Below are positions 16,802 to 26,015 of a stretch of DNA of 49,982 nucleotides, in pieces. The DNA lies in NCBI RefSeq assembly GCF_025370785.1, contig NZ_JAMXFA010000046.1, forward strand, positions 1-49,982. The letters are read 5' to 3'. The notes beneath the pieces were generated by a model. It made no database searches and was not told the DNA's origin. It was given only the letters and a program-made list of their open reading frames with translations. The DNA comes from Laspinema olomoucense D3b. Its GTDB lineage: Bacteria; Cyanobacteriota; Cyanobacteriia; Cyanobacteriales; Laspinemataceae. The translations under genes and the position numbers were made by a program. How positions within the stretch are numbered: position 1 is the stretch's first letter; every line of letters begins with the position of its first letter.

Positions 16802-18700
16802 TCACGGTGCCTGCCACAACTTAATCGTCTCATCCCCTGCAGCCGTGGCGAGGGTTTTGCTATCGGGACTGAATGCCACAGCAAAGACGCGATCGCTATG
16901 GTCGGTCAGAGTACAAATCGGCTTACGCTTGCGGATATCCCAGAGGATGACGGTTTGATCCCGGCTGCCACTGGCGAGTAATTTGCCATCGGGACTAAAG
17001 GCGACAGTATTGATCCGTTCAGAATGTCCTGGTAAGCGGGTGATTTGTTCACCCCGACCCACATCCCACAAGACCAGAGTGCCGTCAAAATTGCCGCTGA
17101 CAATGGTTTTGCCATTGGGACTGAAAGCCACGGCATTAACGAGGCCCGAATCGCCGTAGAGGGTAAAAAATTGCTTGCCAGTGTGGACATTCCACAGCAT
17201 CAGGGTAGTGTCGCGACTGCCGGAGGCGAGGGTAATGCCATCGGGACTAAAAGCGAGGGAATAGACCCAGCTTGAGTGGCCCCTAAGCTTGCGAAAGGCT
17301 TTGCCGGTGTAGGGATTCCACAGAATGATTTTCCGGTCCCAACTCCCAGAAGCCAACATGGTCCCATCGGGACTGAAGGCCAGGGCGTCTACTAATTCAG
17401 AATGGCCGGAAAACCATCCTCCCAGGTTCCGAATCCGTTCCCCGGTTTCGGCGTTCCAGAGAATGATACTTTTATCTCGGCTGCTACTAGCCAATAAAGG
17501 AGATACAGGACTAAAGGCGACGGAGAGGACTAAATCGGAATGACCCTGTAGGGTGCCGAGGCGATCGCCGGTGATGGGATTCCAGAGGATTACGCTTTGA
17601 TCTGCGCTACCACTGGCTAAGGTTTTGCCATCGGGACTAAAAGAGATCGCCCAAACCCAACCTTGATGACCTTTGAGGGTGCGGATGCATCTCCAGGCAT
17701 TGGGATCTTCTACCAGGGATGGGGTTGCCGGTGGGGTGGGGGTGGGGACGGTGGGCGGTAAACTTTCCTCTTCTAACGGGTTCAAAAAGGTCGGTCGGTG
17801 GGAATGCAAATCAGCCATAACTTCCGTGACAGACTGATAGCGTTCATTCACTCGGTCCTGCAAAAGTTTCTCTAGGATTTGGGCTAAACGGTCACTTACA
17901 TCGGTCCCAATTTTCCAGAGTCGTTCTCTCCAGATCCATCTTCCCTCCAGGGGGTCGTACAAATCGTCAACCCACTCTCCGGTTAACAATTGAATACAGG
18001 TGACCCCTAGACTATAGAGGTCGCTGGCGGGATAGGCGAGTCCTCCCCGGATCTGTTCTGGGGGCGCATATCCTTCGGTGCCAATGGTGCTCCCGGTGCG
18101 GGCGAGTCCCAGACTGGCTAAATGTTTAGAGATGCCTAGATTGGTCAGGACTAATTCCCCGTTATGGCGGCGGCGAATATTCTCCGGTTTGATATCTCGG
18201 TGAATAATATTGCCATCGTGAATGGTTTTAAACACGGGTAAGAGAAGATCAAGCAGTTCCCAGATTTGGGGTTCTCGGAACGCCCCATGTTGTTCCATCT
18301 CTTCGAGCAAACTTTGCCCGTCGATAAACTCGATCGCCATGTACAGGCGTTTGTCTTGCTCAAAATAATCTAGCAACTGCGCAATCTGCTGATGATCTCC
18401 GAGTGCCTGCCGCCGTTGAGCATCGTGATGGAAGACTTCAATCGCTTTTTCCAGGGTACTACTGTTGTTTGCGGAGGCTTCTAAGCCGGTTTCGATTGGC
18501 AGCAGTTGCTTGATAATGCAGTAACTGTCTTGTTTCTGTTGATCCACCGCCAAAAACGTTCGTTCCATCCCCCCTTCTCCCAGAAGTTGGATGGTACGGT
18601 AGCGCTCTTTCAGCAGCAAATTCGATCCACAACTTAGACAAGTCTGGATATTCGTTGGGTTTTGGGGATTTTGGCAAGCGGGATTTACGCAATAAGTCAT
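16802..18700 (-). CDS. WD40-repeat Ser/Thr protein kinase homologue, probable pseudokinase
   Basis: The ATG at 18700 gives the family N-terminus MTYCVNPACQNP; a GTG lies four codons upstream. Residues 1-30 form a four-cysteine zinc-ribbon-like module (YCVNPAC ... CLSCG). A Hanks-type kinase domain spans about 35-300: glycine loop LGEGGMERTF (third Gly replaced by Glu), IIKQLLP with the ATP-site Lys, catalytic loop HRDIKPEN intact. The metal-binding DFG, however, reads NLG (18134-18142). Seven WD40 blades follow (for example SFSPDGKTLASGSADQSV), enough for one closed propeller. The loss of the DFG Asp predicts weak or no phosphotransfer and a scaffold role. It is the last of four related tandem genes. 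Confidence 0.9.
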   Translation of the reverse strand: MTYCVNPACQNPQNPTNIQTCLSCGSNLLLKERYRTIQLLGEGGMERTFLAVDQQKQDSYCIIKQLLPIETGLEASANNSSTLEKAIEVFHHDAQRRQALGDHQQIAQLLDYFEQDKRLYMAIEFIDGQSLLEEMEQHGAFREPQIWELLDLLLPVFKTIHDGNIIHRDIKPENIRRRHNGELVLTNLGISKHLASLGLARTGSTIGTEGYAPPEQIRGGLAYPASDLYSLGVTCIQLLTGEWVDDLYDPLEGRWIWRERLWKIGTDVSDRLAQILEKLLQDRVNERYQSVTEVMADLHSHRPTFLNPLEEESLPPTVPTPTPPATPSLVEDPNAWRCIRTLKGHQGWVWAISFSPDGKTLASGSADQSVILWNPITGDRLGTLQGHSDLVLSVAFSPVSPLLASSSRDKSIILWNAETGERIRNLGGWFSGHSELVDALAFSPDGTMLASGSWDRKIILWNPYTGKAFRKLRGHSSWVYSLAFSPDGITLASGSRDTTLMLWNVHTGKQFFTLYGDSGLVNAVAFSPNGKTIVSGNFDGTLVLWDVGRGEQITRLPGHSERINTVAFSPDGKLLASGSRDQTVILWDIRKRKPICTLTDHSDRVFAVAFSPDSKTLATAAGDETIKLWQAP

Positions 18701-18887
18701 ACGAGCAAACACTCAGAAGTGGTTATATAATAATCAGTCTTTACCAGCATTTTGGGTCGGCGCGGTTACAAAACGGGTCCATTGGGATTGATTTTTGCTA
18801 ATTATTGGTATTGCAGACTACCAAGAGTCGGGAATTTAATCGGCTTTTTTTGGAGGGGACTCGTCTTGTGGATGGCCTATTTTATGT

Positions 18888-20759
18888 TTATGTTTTATTT
18901 TCAGTTGACAAGACAGCTTGCCAAATTTTGATTGTATTATCCCAACTGCTACTCACTAATTTGTTGCCCTCTGGACTAAAGGCCACAGAGGTAATAGGTC
19001 CAGAATGCCATTTTAAGGTGCACAGTTCTTGTCCGGTTCTCAAATGGAACAATCTAATCAGGCGATCGCGACTGCCACAGGCTATGATTTCTCCATCGGG
19101 ACTCACGGCGATCGCTTGTACCCAATCCTTTAGAGTCGGCAAGCTGTAGGTCGGGCTGTGGGTCTGTAAATCCCACAGTTTCACGGTTTTGTCTTCACTG
19201 CCGCTGACTAACTGTTGACCGTTGGGAGTAAAGGCAATGGCCCTGACCGAGGCCAAATGCCCCTGGAGGGTGGTTTGCTCCAGTCCGCTGCTCAAGTCCC
19301 ATAATTTGATGGTATGGTCATCGTATCCACCCCCACTCGCCAAGGTTTTCCCGTCAGGGGCGATCGCCACACATTCCACATACCCCGTATGTCCCATCAG
19401 GGTCCCCACTGCCATCCCCGTTGTCAGGTCCCACAGTTTCACGGTACTGTCAAAACAACCTGCTGCCAGTATTCCCCCATCGGGACTGATCGCAATCGAC
19501 AACGGATAAGCATTTAATCCATCCCAGGTCTGCAATAAGTTCCCACTGCCCAAATCCCACAGTTTTAGGGTGTTATCCAAACTCCCACTAACCAGAATTT
19601 GTCCGTCGGGACTAATGGCAAGGCAACTCACCCACCCGGTATGAGCGCTTAAAGTCCCGATCGCATTCCCGGTTGCCAAATGCCAGACCTTGATTGTTTT
19701 ATCATAACTACAACTGGCTAAGGTTTCTCCATTGGGACTAATCGCTACGGCGATCGCATAGTTCTGATGACCTGTCAAGGTATGAATACATTTCCAGGTA
19801 GTCGGAATAGCTGGGTTAATCGTCGGAGTGGCTGTTAGGGATTTGGACATAAACCCTTGGGGAAGCGACCAATAAAGGTCTACCAGCGCCCCTGACGCAC
19901 TTTCGTAGCGATCGTTCACCCACTCCTGCACCATCTTATCAACTACTTTTTCTAAGCGGCGATCAATACTCATTCCTTTTTTGATTAATTCTTCTCGCCA
20001 CAACCAGCGCCCCCTCATGGGATCGTACAATTCATCCGGGTTTGTATCGGTCATCAAATGAATACAAGTCACCCCTAAACTGTACAAATCACTGGCCGGA
20101 TATGCTTTTCCTCCCCGCAGTTGTTCAATCGGTGCATAGCCTTCGGTCCCGATTTTGGTTCCCGTTTTAACTAAAACATTATTACTAAGTTGTTTAGCTA
20201 CGCCAAAATCAATCAAGACATATTTTCCATCTAATTCTTGTCTTAAAATATTTTCCGGCTTAATATCTCTATGAATTACATTACGGTCATGAATAAACTG
20301 TAAAACAGGTAATAAATCTAATAATAAATTTTTAATTTTATCGCTCGAAAATGCTCCATTTTCTTCCAACTCCTGCAACAAAGTTTTGCCCTTGATGAAC
20401 TGTTGTACCAAATAGAGCCGCCCATCGATGGCAAAATCTGCAAATAAGGTGGGTATCTGAGGATGATCCCCCAGTTGTAACAGTCGTTGGGCTTCCTGGG
20501 CAAACATTTTAGTTGCCGTTTCTAATAAGTCAGAATTTTGCTGAACTTGGGGTAAGGGCAAAAATTGTTTGATCACGCAGGTGGCATTTAAGCGATCGGC
20601 ATCTTCTGCGATGAAGGTACGCCCAAATCCCCCTTCCCCCAGGAGGGAAAGTGCTCGATATCGCTGATTGAGTTGCAACTCATTGCCACAACTTTGACAA
20701 AACTTGATACCGGCTGGATTCTCTGGAGTTTGACAGTGGGGATTGAGACAATAGCTCAT
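18888..20759 (-). CDS. WD40-repeat Ser/Thr protein kinase, canonical
   Basis: A 623-residue Hanks-type kinase with all main motifs. The N-terminal zinc-ribbon-like module is MSYCLNPHCQTP ... CQSCG. Then come glycine loop LGEGGFGRTF, CVIKQFLP, HRDIKPENIL, IDFGVAKQL and GTEGYAPIEQLRGG. A short linker (about residues 300-330) leads to seven WD40 blades ending TIKIWQ, a complete propeller that likely binds substrates or partners. No membrane segment is predicted, so it should be cytosolic. It lies 187 nt upstream of the pseudokinase gene and 396 nt downstream of the third kinase, all on the same strand. The target is unknown. Confidence 0.93.
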   Translation of the reverse strand: MSYCLNPHCQTPENPAGIKFCQSCGNELQLNQRYRALSLLGEGGFGRTFIAEDADRLNATCVIKQFLPLPQVQQNSDLLETATKMFAQEAQRLLQLGDHPQIPTLFADFAIDGRLYLVQQFIKGKTLLQELEENGAFSSDKIKNLLLDLLPVLQFIHDRNVIHRDIKPENILRQELDGKYVLIDFGVAKQLSNNVLVKTGTKIGTEGYAPIEQLRGGKAYPASDLYSLGVTCIHLMTDTNPDELYDPMRGRWLWREELIKKGMSIDRRLEKVVDKMVQEWVNDRYESASGALVDLYWSLPQGFMSKSLTATPTINPAIPTTWKCIHTLTGHQNYAIAVAISPNGETLASCSYDKTIKVWHLATGNAIGTLSAHTGWVSCLAISPDGQILVSGSLDNTLKLWDLGSGNLLQTWDGLNAYPLSIAISPDGGILAAGCFDSTVKLWDLTTGMAVGTLMGHTGYVECVAIAPDGKTLASGGGYDDHTIKLWDLSSGLEQTTLQGHLASVRAIAFTPNGQQLVSGSEDKTVKLWDLQTHSPTYSLPTLKDWVQAIAVSPDGEIIACGSRDRLIRLFHLRTGQELCTLKWHSGPITSVAFSPEGNKLVSSSWDNTIKIWQAVLSTENKT

Positions 20760-21155
20760 GCCATTTTTAAGTAAAACGCTTCAGGATGCGGGCAGGTCTT
20801 CTACTTTTCTATTTTAATCCCAATTTTAAAAAATTAACCGCTGGCTGGAAAAATTAATGGAGTTACTACCGCAGGGTTTTATCAGGCGTCTACATCATTA
20901 TAATCAGAGGATTTAGAAGGGGGATATCGGGTTTCCTAGCAGCAGTAAATAACCAGATATTTCCCCCCTTAAAAAAATCATTCATTTATTATTCTAGCTT
21001 GGTTCTTAAAAATTGGGGGTAATTTAAGCCGATTAAATGGGTTTTAACCCTAAAGAAATGGAGGGTTTAGCCCATTGAATGCGCGGTTTTATTTTCAGGA
21101 GAGGGAATTTATGTTTATTCGGGATAAACCGGGGTGTTTTCAGGTTTCTCAGAGA
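20760..21155. other. Intergenic, between kinase genes
   Basis: About 400 nt without an ORF, AT-rich. It probably holds the promoter of the kinase gene at 18888-20759. No repeat or hairpin stands out. Confidence 0.4.
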
Positions 21156-22307
21156 TTAAAGTTCTTCTCCAAATTCTGAGCGTAAGGCTTCTAATTCAGC
21201 GGAGATCGGGTCAAATCCTGGGGGTTTAGTGGGGGGAGTTGGGCTGGATTTGGGTGGGGGAGATGCAGGGGGTGGAGCATTCCCCGGTTGTCCTTGACTG
21301 AAATGTGTTTTAATCGCTTGTAAATCCAAAGAAACCGGGTCAAATTTTCCCGGTTGAATGGGGATGGAGGGGGGAGTTTGGGCAGCAGCAGAAGCGGGTT
21401 TGAGGGGAGGGGAGGAGACTGGATTGGGTTGCAGTGCCTGTAAAACCTCTGCCGCTGATTGATAGCGATCGCGCACTACTTCTTGCAACAATTTATCTAA
21501 AATTTGCGCTAAAATTGGAGAGGTACTTTTCCCTTGCTTTGCCAGTTGTTCTTTCCACAGCCAGCGGGCATTCATCCCATCATATAAATCATCGGGCATT
21601 TTTGCCGTTAATAACTGAATACAAGTCACGCCCAAACTGTATAAATCACTGGCGGGATATGCCTGACCCCCGCGAATTTGTTCCACCGGAGCATACCCAT
21701 GAGTACCGGCGCGTGTTCCCATTTGAGCGAGGGCAGTCCCCGTCCCTTCTTTAGCCACGCCAAAATCGACTAAAACTAGCTTATTATCCTTGCGCCGCCG
21801 TAAAATATTATCGGGTTTAATATCTCGATGAATCACATTATTTTTATGAATAAATTGCAGAATTGGCAATAAATCCAGTAACAGGGATCTAATTTGAGTT
21901 TCGCTGAAAGCTCCCTGTTGTTTCAGTTCATTTAACAGGTCTGATCCCTCAATTAATTCCTGGACTAAATACCAGCGTTTATCCTGTTCAAAATAAGCAT
22001 AAAGGGAGGGGATTTGAGGATGTTCCCCGAGGTGAAGCAGTTGCACTGCTTCCCGTTGAAACAGTTCTGTCGCTTTTGCTAAGGCAGTAGTGCCTTGAAT
22101 TTGGGGAAAAAACTGTTTAATCACACAGGGTGCATTGAGGCGGTCTTCATCAACGGCGAAAAAGGTGCGACCCATCCCCCCTTGGCCCAGGGGTTGTACT
22201 GCCCGATAGCGCTCTCGCAACAGCAATTTAGTACCACAAGTTAGACAAAATTTGGTAGAGGGGGGATTGGAGGGGGTGGGACAGTTTGAATTGAGACAAT
22301 AGGTCAT
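21156..22307 (-). CDS. Ser/Thr protein kinase without WD40 domain, proline-rich tail
   Basis: The ATG at 22307 gives the family start MTYCLNSNCPTP; an upstream in-frame extension to 22373 is probably untranslated. The zinc-ribbon-like module (CLTCG) precedes a complete kinase domain: LGQGGMGRTFFAVD, CVIKQFFP, HRDIKPDNIL, VDFGVAKEG, GTHGYAPVEQIRGG. In place of WD40 repeats the last 95 residues are proline/alanine-rich. They contain two copies of one motif, FDPVSLDLQAIKTHF and FDPISAELEALRSEF, separated by a proline linker. The kinase should be active. The tail may be a docking peptide; I do not know its partner. It lies 102 nt downstream of the fourth kinase gene. Confidence 0.92.
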   Translation of the reverse strand: MTYCLNSNCPTPSNPPSTKFCLTCGTKLLLRERYRAVQPLGQGGMGRTFFAVDEDRLNAPCVIKQFFPQIQGTTALAKATELFQREAVQLLHLGEHPQIPSLYAYFEQDKRWYLVQELIEGSDLLNELKQQGAFSETQIRSLLLDLLPILQFIHKNNVIHRDIKPDNILRRRKDNKLVLVDFGVAKEGTGTALAQMGTRAGTHGYAPVEQIRGGQAYPASDLYSLGVTCIQLLTAKMPDDLYDGMNARWLWKEQLAKQGKSTSPILAQILDKLLQEVVRDRYQSAAEVLQALQPNPVSSPPLKPASAAAQTPPSIPIQPGKFDPVSLDLQAIKTHFSQGQPGNAPPPASPPPKSSPTPPTKPPGFDPISAELEALRSEFGEEL

Positions 22308-22409
22308 AATCTTACCGGAATTGACAGAATGGTTATTCTTCTTCGGTGATGAGTGGCGATCGCACCGACACAAGTCAACCGCAGTCCAAACTAGGCTAAT
22401 CGGCCCAGT

Positions 22410-24401
22410 TTAAGACAAGACTTGCCAAATTTTAATCGTTTCGTCCCAACTGCCACTAATCACCAGTTTACCATCAGGAGCAAAAATCACCGCATTCACC
22501 GCCCCAGTATGTCCATTGAGGGTGGTAACAGGGTTCGTGAAGAACTGGCCTTTTTCCTGGCGAATTTGCCACAGATTTAACGTTTGGTCCGTACTGCCAC
22601 TGACGATATGTTTGCCATCGGGAGAAAAGGCGACGGAATTCACCATCTCCCGATGACCGGATAAGGTGGTAATCAGCTTTCCGGTGGCAAAATTCCAGAG
22701 TTTAAGGGTTTTATCTTTACTGCCACTGATCAGAAGTGTCCCATCGGGACTGATGGCTAAACAGTTTACCGATTGGAGATGTCCCCCCAGGGTATAGAGA
22801 ACTTTATGCTGTTTTAAATCCCAAATTTGGATGGCGTTATCGAGACCGCCACTGGCTAAATGTTGACCATTGGGTGCGATCGCAATTGCTTTAATCATCC
22901 CCGAACGACCGGCCAAAGTACACAAAGGTGAGACGGAAACGCTGTCTTTTGGTCCCGTTCCTAGCTGCCAAAGTCGCACGGTTCTATCTTCAGAACCGGA
23001 GGCTAAAATCGTGCCCGTGGAGTTAAAAGCTAGGGAATTTACATCCCGTAAATGTTCCGTGAGGGTGGCAATTTCCTGGCCCGTATTCAGATACCAAAGC
23101 TTGATGGTATCATCATCGCTGCAACTGGCTAAAAGAGTCCCATCTGGCGAGATCGCCAGGGCATTAATGGATTTGGTATGACCGGAGAACCCGCGTAGAG
23201 TTTCCCCGGTAAAAAAATTCCAAATCAGGATGCGATCGTCGAGACTGCCACTGGCGAGAATGTGACTGTTAGGCGCGATCGCCAGACAGGTTACCCAAGA
23301 GGTATGGCCCGTGAGGGTCCGCACACACCGAGGTCTACTGTGGGTTGAGGCGCGATTGCTAATCGGGGGTTTGGAAAAAAGGGCCACCGGACTCACCCTC
23401 TGTGCAGGGGGAAGTAAATTCCGGGTGGAGGGGGTTTTCATAAACTGGGGGGTTTGAATCCGGGTGGCGGCGTTGGGGAGTTCCGGGCGATCGCCCTGGG
23501 GTAAAAGTGCGGCCAAATCGGTCAATACCGCCAGGGCAGACTGATAGCGATCGCCCAAGTTATCTTTAATCATTTTATCCAAGATATCCCCCAGGCGCGG
23601 GGCGATCGTCCGCCCTCGATTTGCCAAATACTCCCGCCAAATACATCCCTTAATTGGATCAAACAGTCCATCGGGTTTTGCACCCGTAAGCAAGTGAATG
23701 CAGGTCACCCCTAACCCATATAAATCACTGGCGGGATACGCTTTCCCGCTGCGAAGTTGTTCGATCGGTGCATAACAAGTGGTCCCGACCCTTGTCCCGG
23801 TTTTAGCAAATGAAGCGTCCGTCAGTTGTTTGGCCACCCCAAAATCAATCAAAATCAGTTGACCATCGCGCTTCCGTCTCAACAGATTCCCCGGGGTTAT
23901 ATCTCGGTGAATCACATTTTTGGAATGGACAAATTGTAGAACCGGCAAGACTTTGGCCAGGAGTTCGCAAATTTTCTCTTCCCGAAATGGACCTCCCTCT
24001 TTGAGTTCATGCCACAGGGTTTTCCCATCAATATACTCTTGCACCAAATACAGGCGTTTGTCCTGTTCAAAAGAGGCCAGCAGGGTGGGAATTTGAGGGT
24101 GTTCTCCCAGTTCGTAAAGTCGCACCGCTTCTTGGTTAAATAGGGCAACGGCCTTCTCGAACAATCCTTGTCTAGATTCACTACTGCCTTGTAGGGTCGG
24201 CAGCAGTTGTTTAATGGCACAGGGCGTATTGAGGCGGTCTTCATCGATCGCAAAAAAGGTTCGGCCAAATCCCCCTCGGGCGATCGGTTTAATCGCTCGA
24301 TAGCGGTCTTTAAGCAGTAACTTTGAGCCGCAACTTTCACAAATTGAAGTCTTCGGCAGATTTTGGGGATTTTGACACCGGGGATTTAGGCAGTAGCTCA
24401 T
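22410..24401 (-). CDS. WD40-repeat Ser/Thr protein kinase with altered catalytic loop
   Basis: A 663-residue protein starting MSYCLNPRCQNP, with the same zinc-ribbon-like module (CESCG). Kinase motifs: IARGGFGRTFFAID, CAIKQLLP, IDFGVAKQL, and GTTCYAPIEQLRSG in place of GTEGYAP. The catalytic loop reads HRDITPGN, so the conserved Lys (two after Asp) and the following Glu of HRDIKPEN are replaced by Thr and Gly (23888-23911). The catalytic Asp and the DFG are kept, so activity may be reduced or altered rather than lost. Seven WD40 blades follow a proline-rich linker (about 300-355). It is the first gene of the four-kinase run, and about 480 non-coding nt precede it. Confidence 0.92.
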   Translation of the reverse strand: MSYCLNPRCQNPQNLPKTSICESCGSKLLLKDRYRAIKPIARGGFGRTFFAIDEDRLNTPCAIKQLLPTLQGSSESRQGLFEKAVALFNQEAVRLYELGEHPQIPTLLASFEQDKRLYLVQEYIDGKTLWHELKEGGPFREEKICELLAKVLPVLQFVHSKNVIHRDITPGNLLRRKRDGQLILIDFGVAKQLTDASFAKTGTRVGTTCYAPIEQLRSGKAYPASDLYGLGVTCIHLLTGAKPDGLFDPIKGCIWREYLANRGRTIAPRLGDILDKMIKDNLGDRYQSALAVLTDLAALLPQGDRPELPNAATRIQTPQFMKTPSTRNLLPPAQRVSPVALFSKPPISNRASTHSRPRCVRTLTGHTSWVTCLAIAPNSHILASGSLDDRILIWNFFTGETLRGFSGHTKSINALAISPDGTLLASCSDDDTIKLWYLNTGQEIATLTEHLRDVNSLAFNSTGTILASGSEDRTVRLWQLGTGPKDSVSVSPLCTLAGRSGMIKAIAIAPNGQHLASGGLDNAIQIWDLKQHKVLYTLGGHLQSVNCLAISPDGTLLISGSKDKTLKLWNFATGKLITTLSGHREMVNSVAFSPDGKHIVSGSTDQTLNLWQIRQEKGQFFTNPVTTLNGHTGAVNAVIFAPDGKLVISGSWDETIKIWQVLS

Positions 24402-24886
24402 ATAGGGGCAGGCGATGAACCGATCTAGTTTTATTTTGCCTTGTCAGCGTCCAAGTATTTCGACCATCCTGAGCAAAACCCCTCTACCTCTGTGGTCGTT
24501 TTATCTTTATTTCCCGCGATCGCGGGGAGTTTTTTGGCCCTCCTCTGAGTCCCCTAACGGCTAACCTGTCGGGGCTTTCTTGGGGTAACTACCCCTCGGG
24601 ATCAACAGATTTTTAGCCCAAATTTTACACTTCTTGAATATTTATTAATTTTTATGGATTAACCACCTAAGTCCCTATTGTTGTATGCTATGATTGAGTT
24701 TGAATCAAATCTTAAATTTTGTTAAAGGCTTGCCCTCTTCTCCTCCAACAATTTTCCCTCTTCCCCTTTGCTTGAAGCAGTCCGAGGACTTGGTTTCCCC
24801 TCAGAGCCTCCTCTGGCAATGCCGCCTGGTTTTTCGGGGAATTATTTGAGAAGAATTTATCAATAATCCTCCCCCGAACTTGTAGA
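24402..24886. other. Intergenic, no gene seen
   Basis: It separates the response regulator from the kinase cluster. The ORF at 24712-24960 overlaps the regulator in another frame and looks like a shadow. No clear terminator. Confidence 0.4.
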
Positions 24887-25294
24887 TTAGTCCGCAACGT
24901 GGGAAGGATGATTACTATTAATAAAATTTCCCACAACTTGACGCAGTTGGGCGGCATCAAAGGGCTTAGTTAAATATTCCGTTGCTCCCGCTAACCGGCC
25001 TTGAACCTTATCAAATAGACCATCGCGAGCCGTTAGCATGACGATGGGCAGTTCTTGAAATTGAGGAATATTCCTCACAGTTCGACACAGCTCTAAGCCA
25101 TCAATTCCCGGCATAGAAACATCGAGCAACAAAATTGCCACCTGCTCATGGTAAATCATCGACAAAGCATCCACGGCATTATCTGCCACGAGGACACGAT
25201 AATCCTGAGCCAATGCTCGCTTGACTAAATCTTGCATGACGACACTATCATCGACGGCTAGAATTGTGGCTACGGGACTATTATTTTCAGACAT
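24887..25294 (-). CDS. Single-domain response regulator (CheY-like receiver)
   Basis: A 135-residue stand-alone receiver domain. The acidic pocket is Asp15-Asp16 (AVDDS), the phospho-acceptor is Asp58 (LLLDVSMPG), the switch Thr is at 88 (MLTARDG) and the conserved Lys is 110 (YLTKPF). There is no output domain, so it should act by protein-protein contact, as do the PatA/PilG/CheY-type regulators of motility and kinase phosphorelays. The ATG is preceded by GGAGAG. No histidine kinase is adjacent; the neighbours are Hanks-type kinases on the same strand. I cannot assign its partner. Confidence 0.92.
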   Translation of the reverse strand: MSENNSPVATILAVDDSVVMQDLVKRALAQDYRVLVADNAVDALSMIYHEQVAILLLDVSMPGIDGLELCRTVRNIPQFQELPIVMLTARDGLFDKVQGRLAGATEYLTKPFDAAQLRQVVGNFINSNHPSHVAD

Positions 25295-26015
25295 TTTTCT
25301 CTCCAGTCCTTAAAAACACTTCAGACGGACAGGTTAGAATCGCAACAACTTGACCGGCTTTTCGGCCAAATCTTTCTTGACTCAATCGGACGATACTCTA
25401 TCCCCTGAACGATGGGCAGATCTCTATTTAAACTTTACCCTATTTCTCCCCTGAAATAACGAATAGGGTCCAGAAACAAAATTCGGGGTTTTGGTAGATG
25501 AGGCTACAGTGGGTTTACCTTGATTAAACGCCCAGAACAACCGCCCTTCCCACCGGGAGGGCGATCGCCCTCTACTCCGTCGATCAAACCTCGGTATTTT
25601 CCGCCTAGGTTCATCGTTCGTAAAGCTTTGATAAAGTTGGCTCAAGTTGACCGCCGGATGAATCAGAGAGGGTCAGGAACTGACCGAGGACGGACTCAGA
25701 TTTTTGACCCTTTTTTAACCTCAGTTATGCCATCCGTCCCCTTTCTTTTTGTCGAATTGACTCGGGGAATGTAACCCTTGGGGTTGCTATCAGGTGTTCC
25801 CTCTCTCCAAAGGCGTGTTCCGGAATTTTCACCTTGTAAACTTTACAGTTATTGGAGGCAGAAAGCCCTCCTCTGGGTCTTGACTCTGTGGGGAAAGGGG
25901 GTTAGGTCCAATTCCCCAACGGAGTCAGGAAAAACTGTTCTGAACCCGTCACAGGGCCCCGGTGATCCACAGTCCAATCTGGATGAGAGACTGGGTACTC
26001 TGGGGATACCAACCT
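25295..26015. other. Intergenic region, 720 nt
   Basis: No ORF with convincing composition. A palindromic stretch around GGGAGGGCGATCGCCCTC (25554-25573) combines a HIP1 site with GGGAGGG/CCCTC arms. Otherwise nothing recognisable. Confidence 0.45.

Noticed and set aside
16522-16884. Long ORFs on both strands rich in Gly-Trp, Asp-Gly-Glu or Pro-Ser repeats
   Set aside because: They arise from the 9-bp minisatellite, which has no stop in any frame; no start signal or protein-like flank is present.
24712-24960. Minus-strand ORF downstream of the receiver gene
   Set aside because: It overlaps the end of the response regulator in another frame and shows no conserved features.
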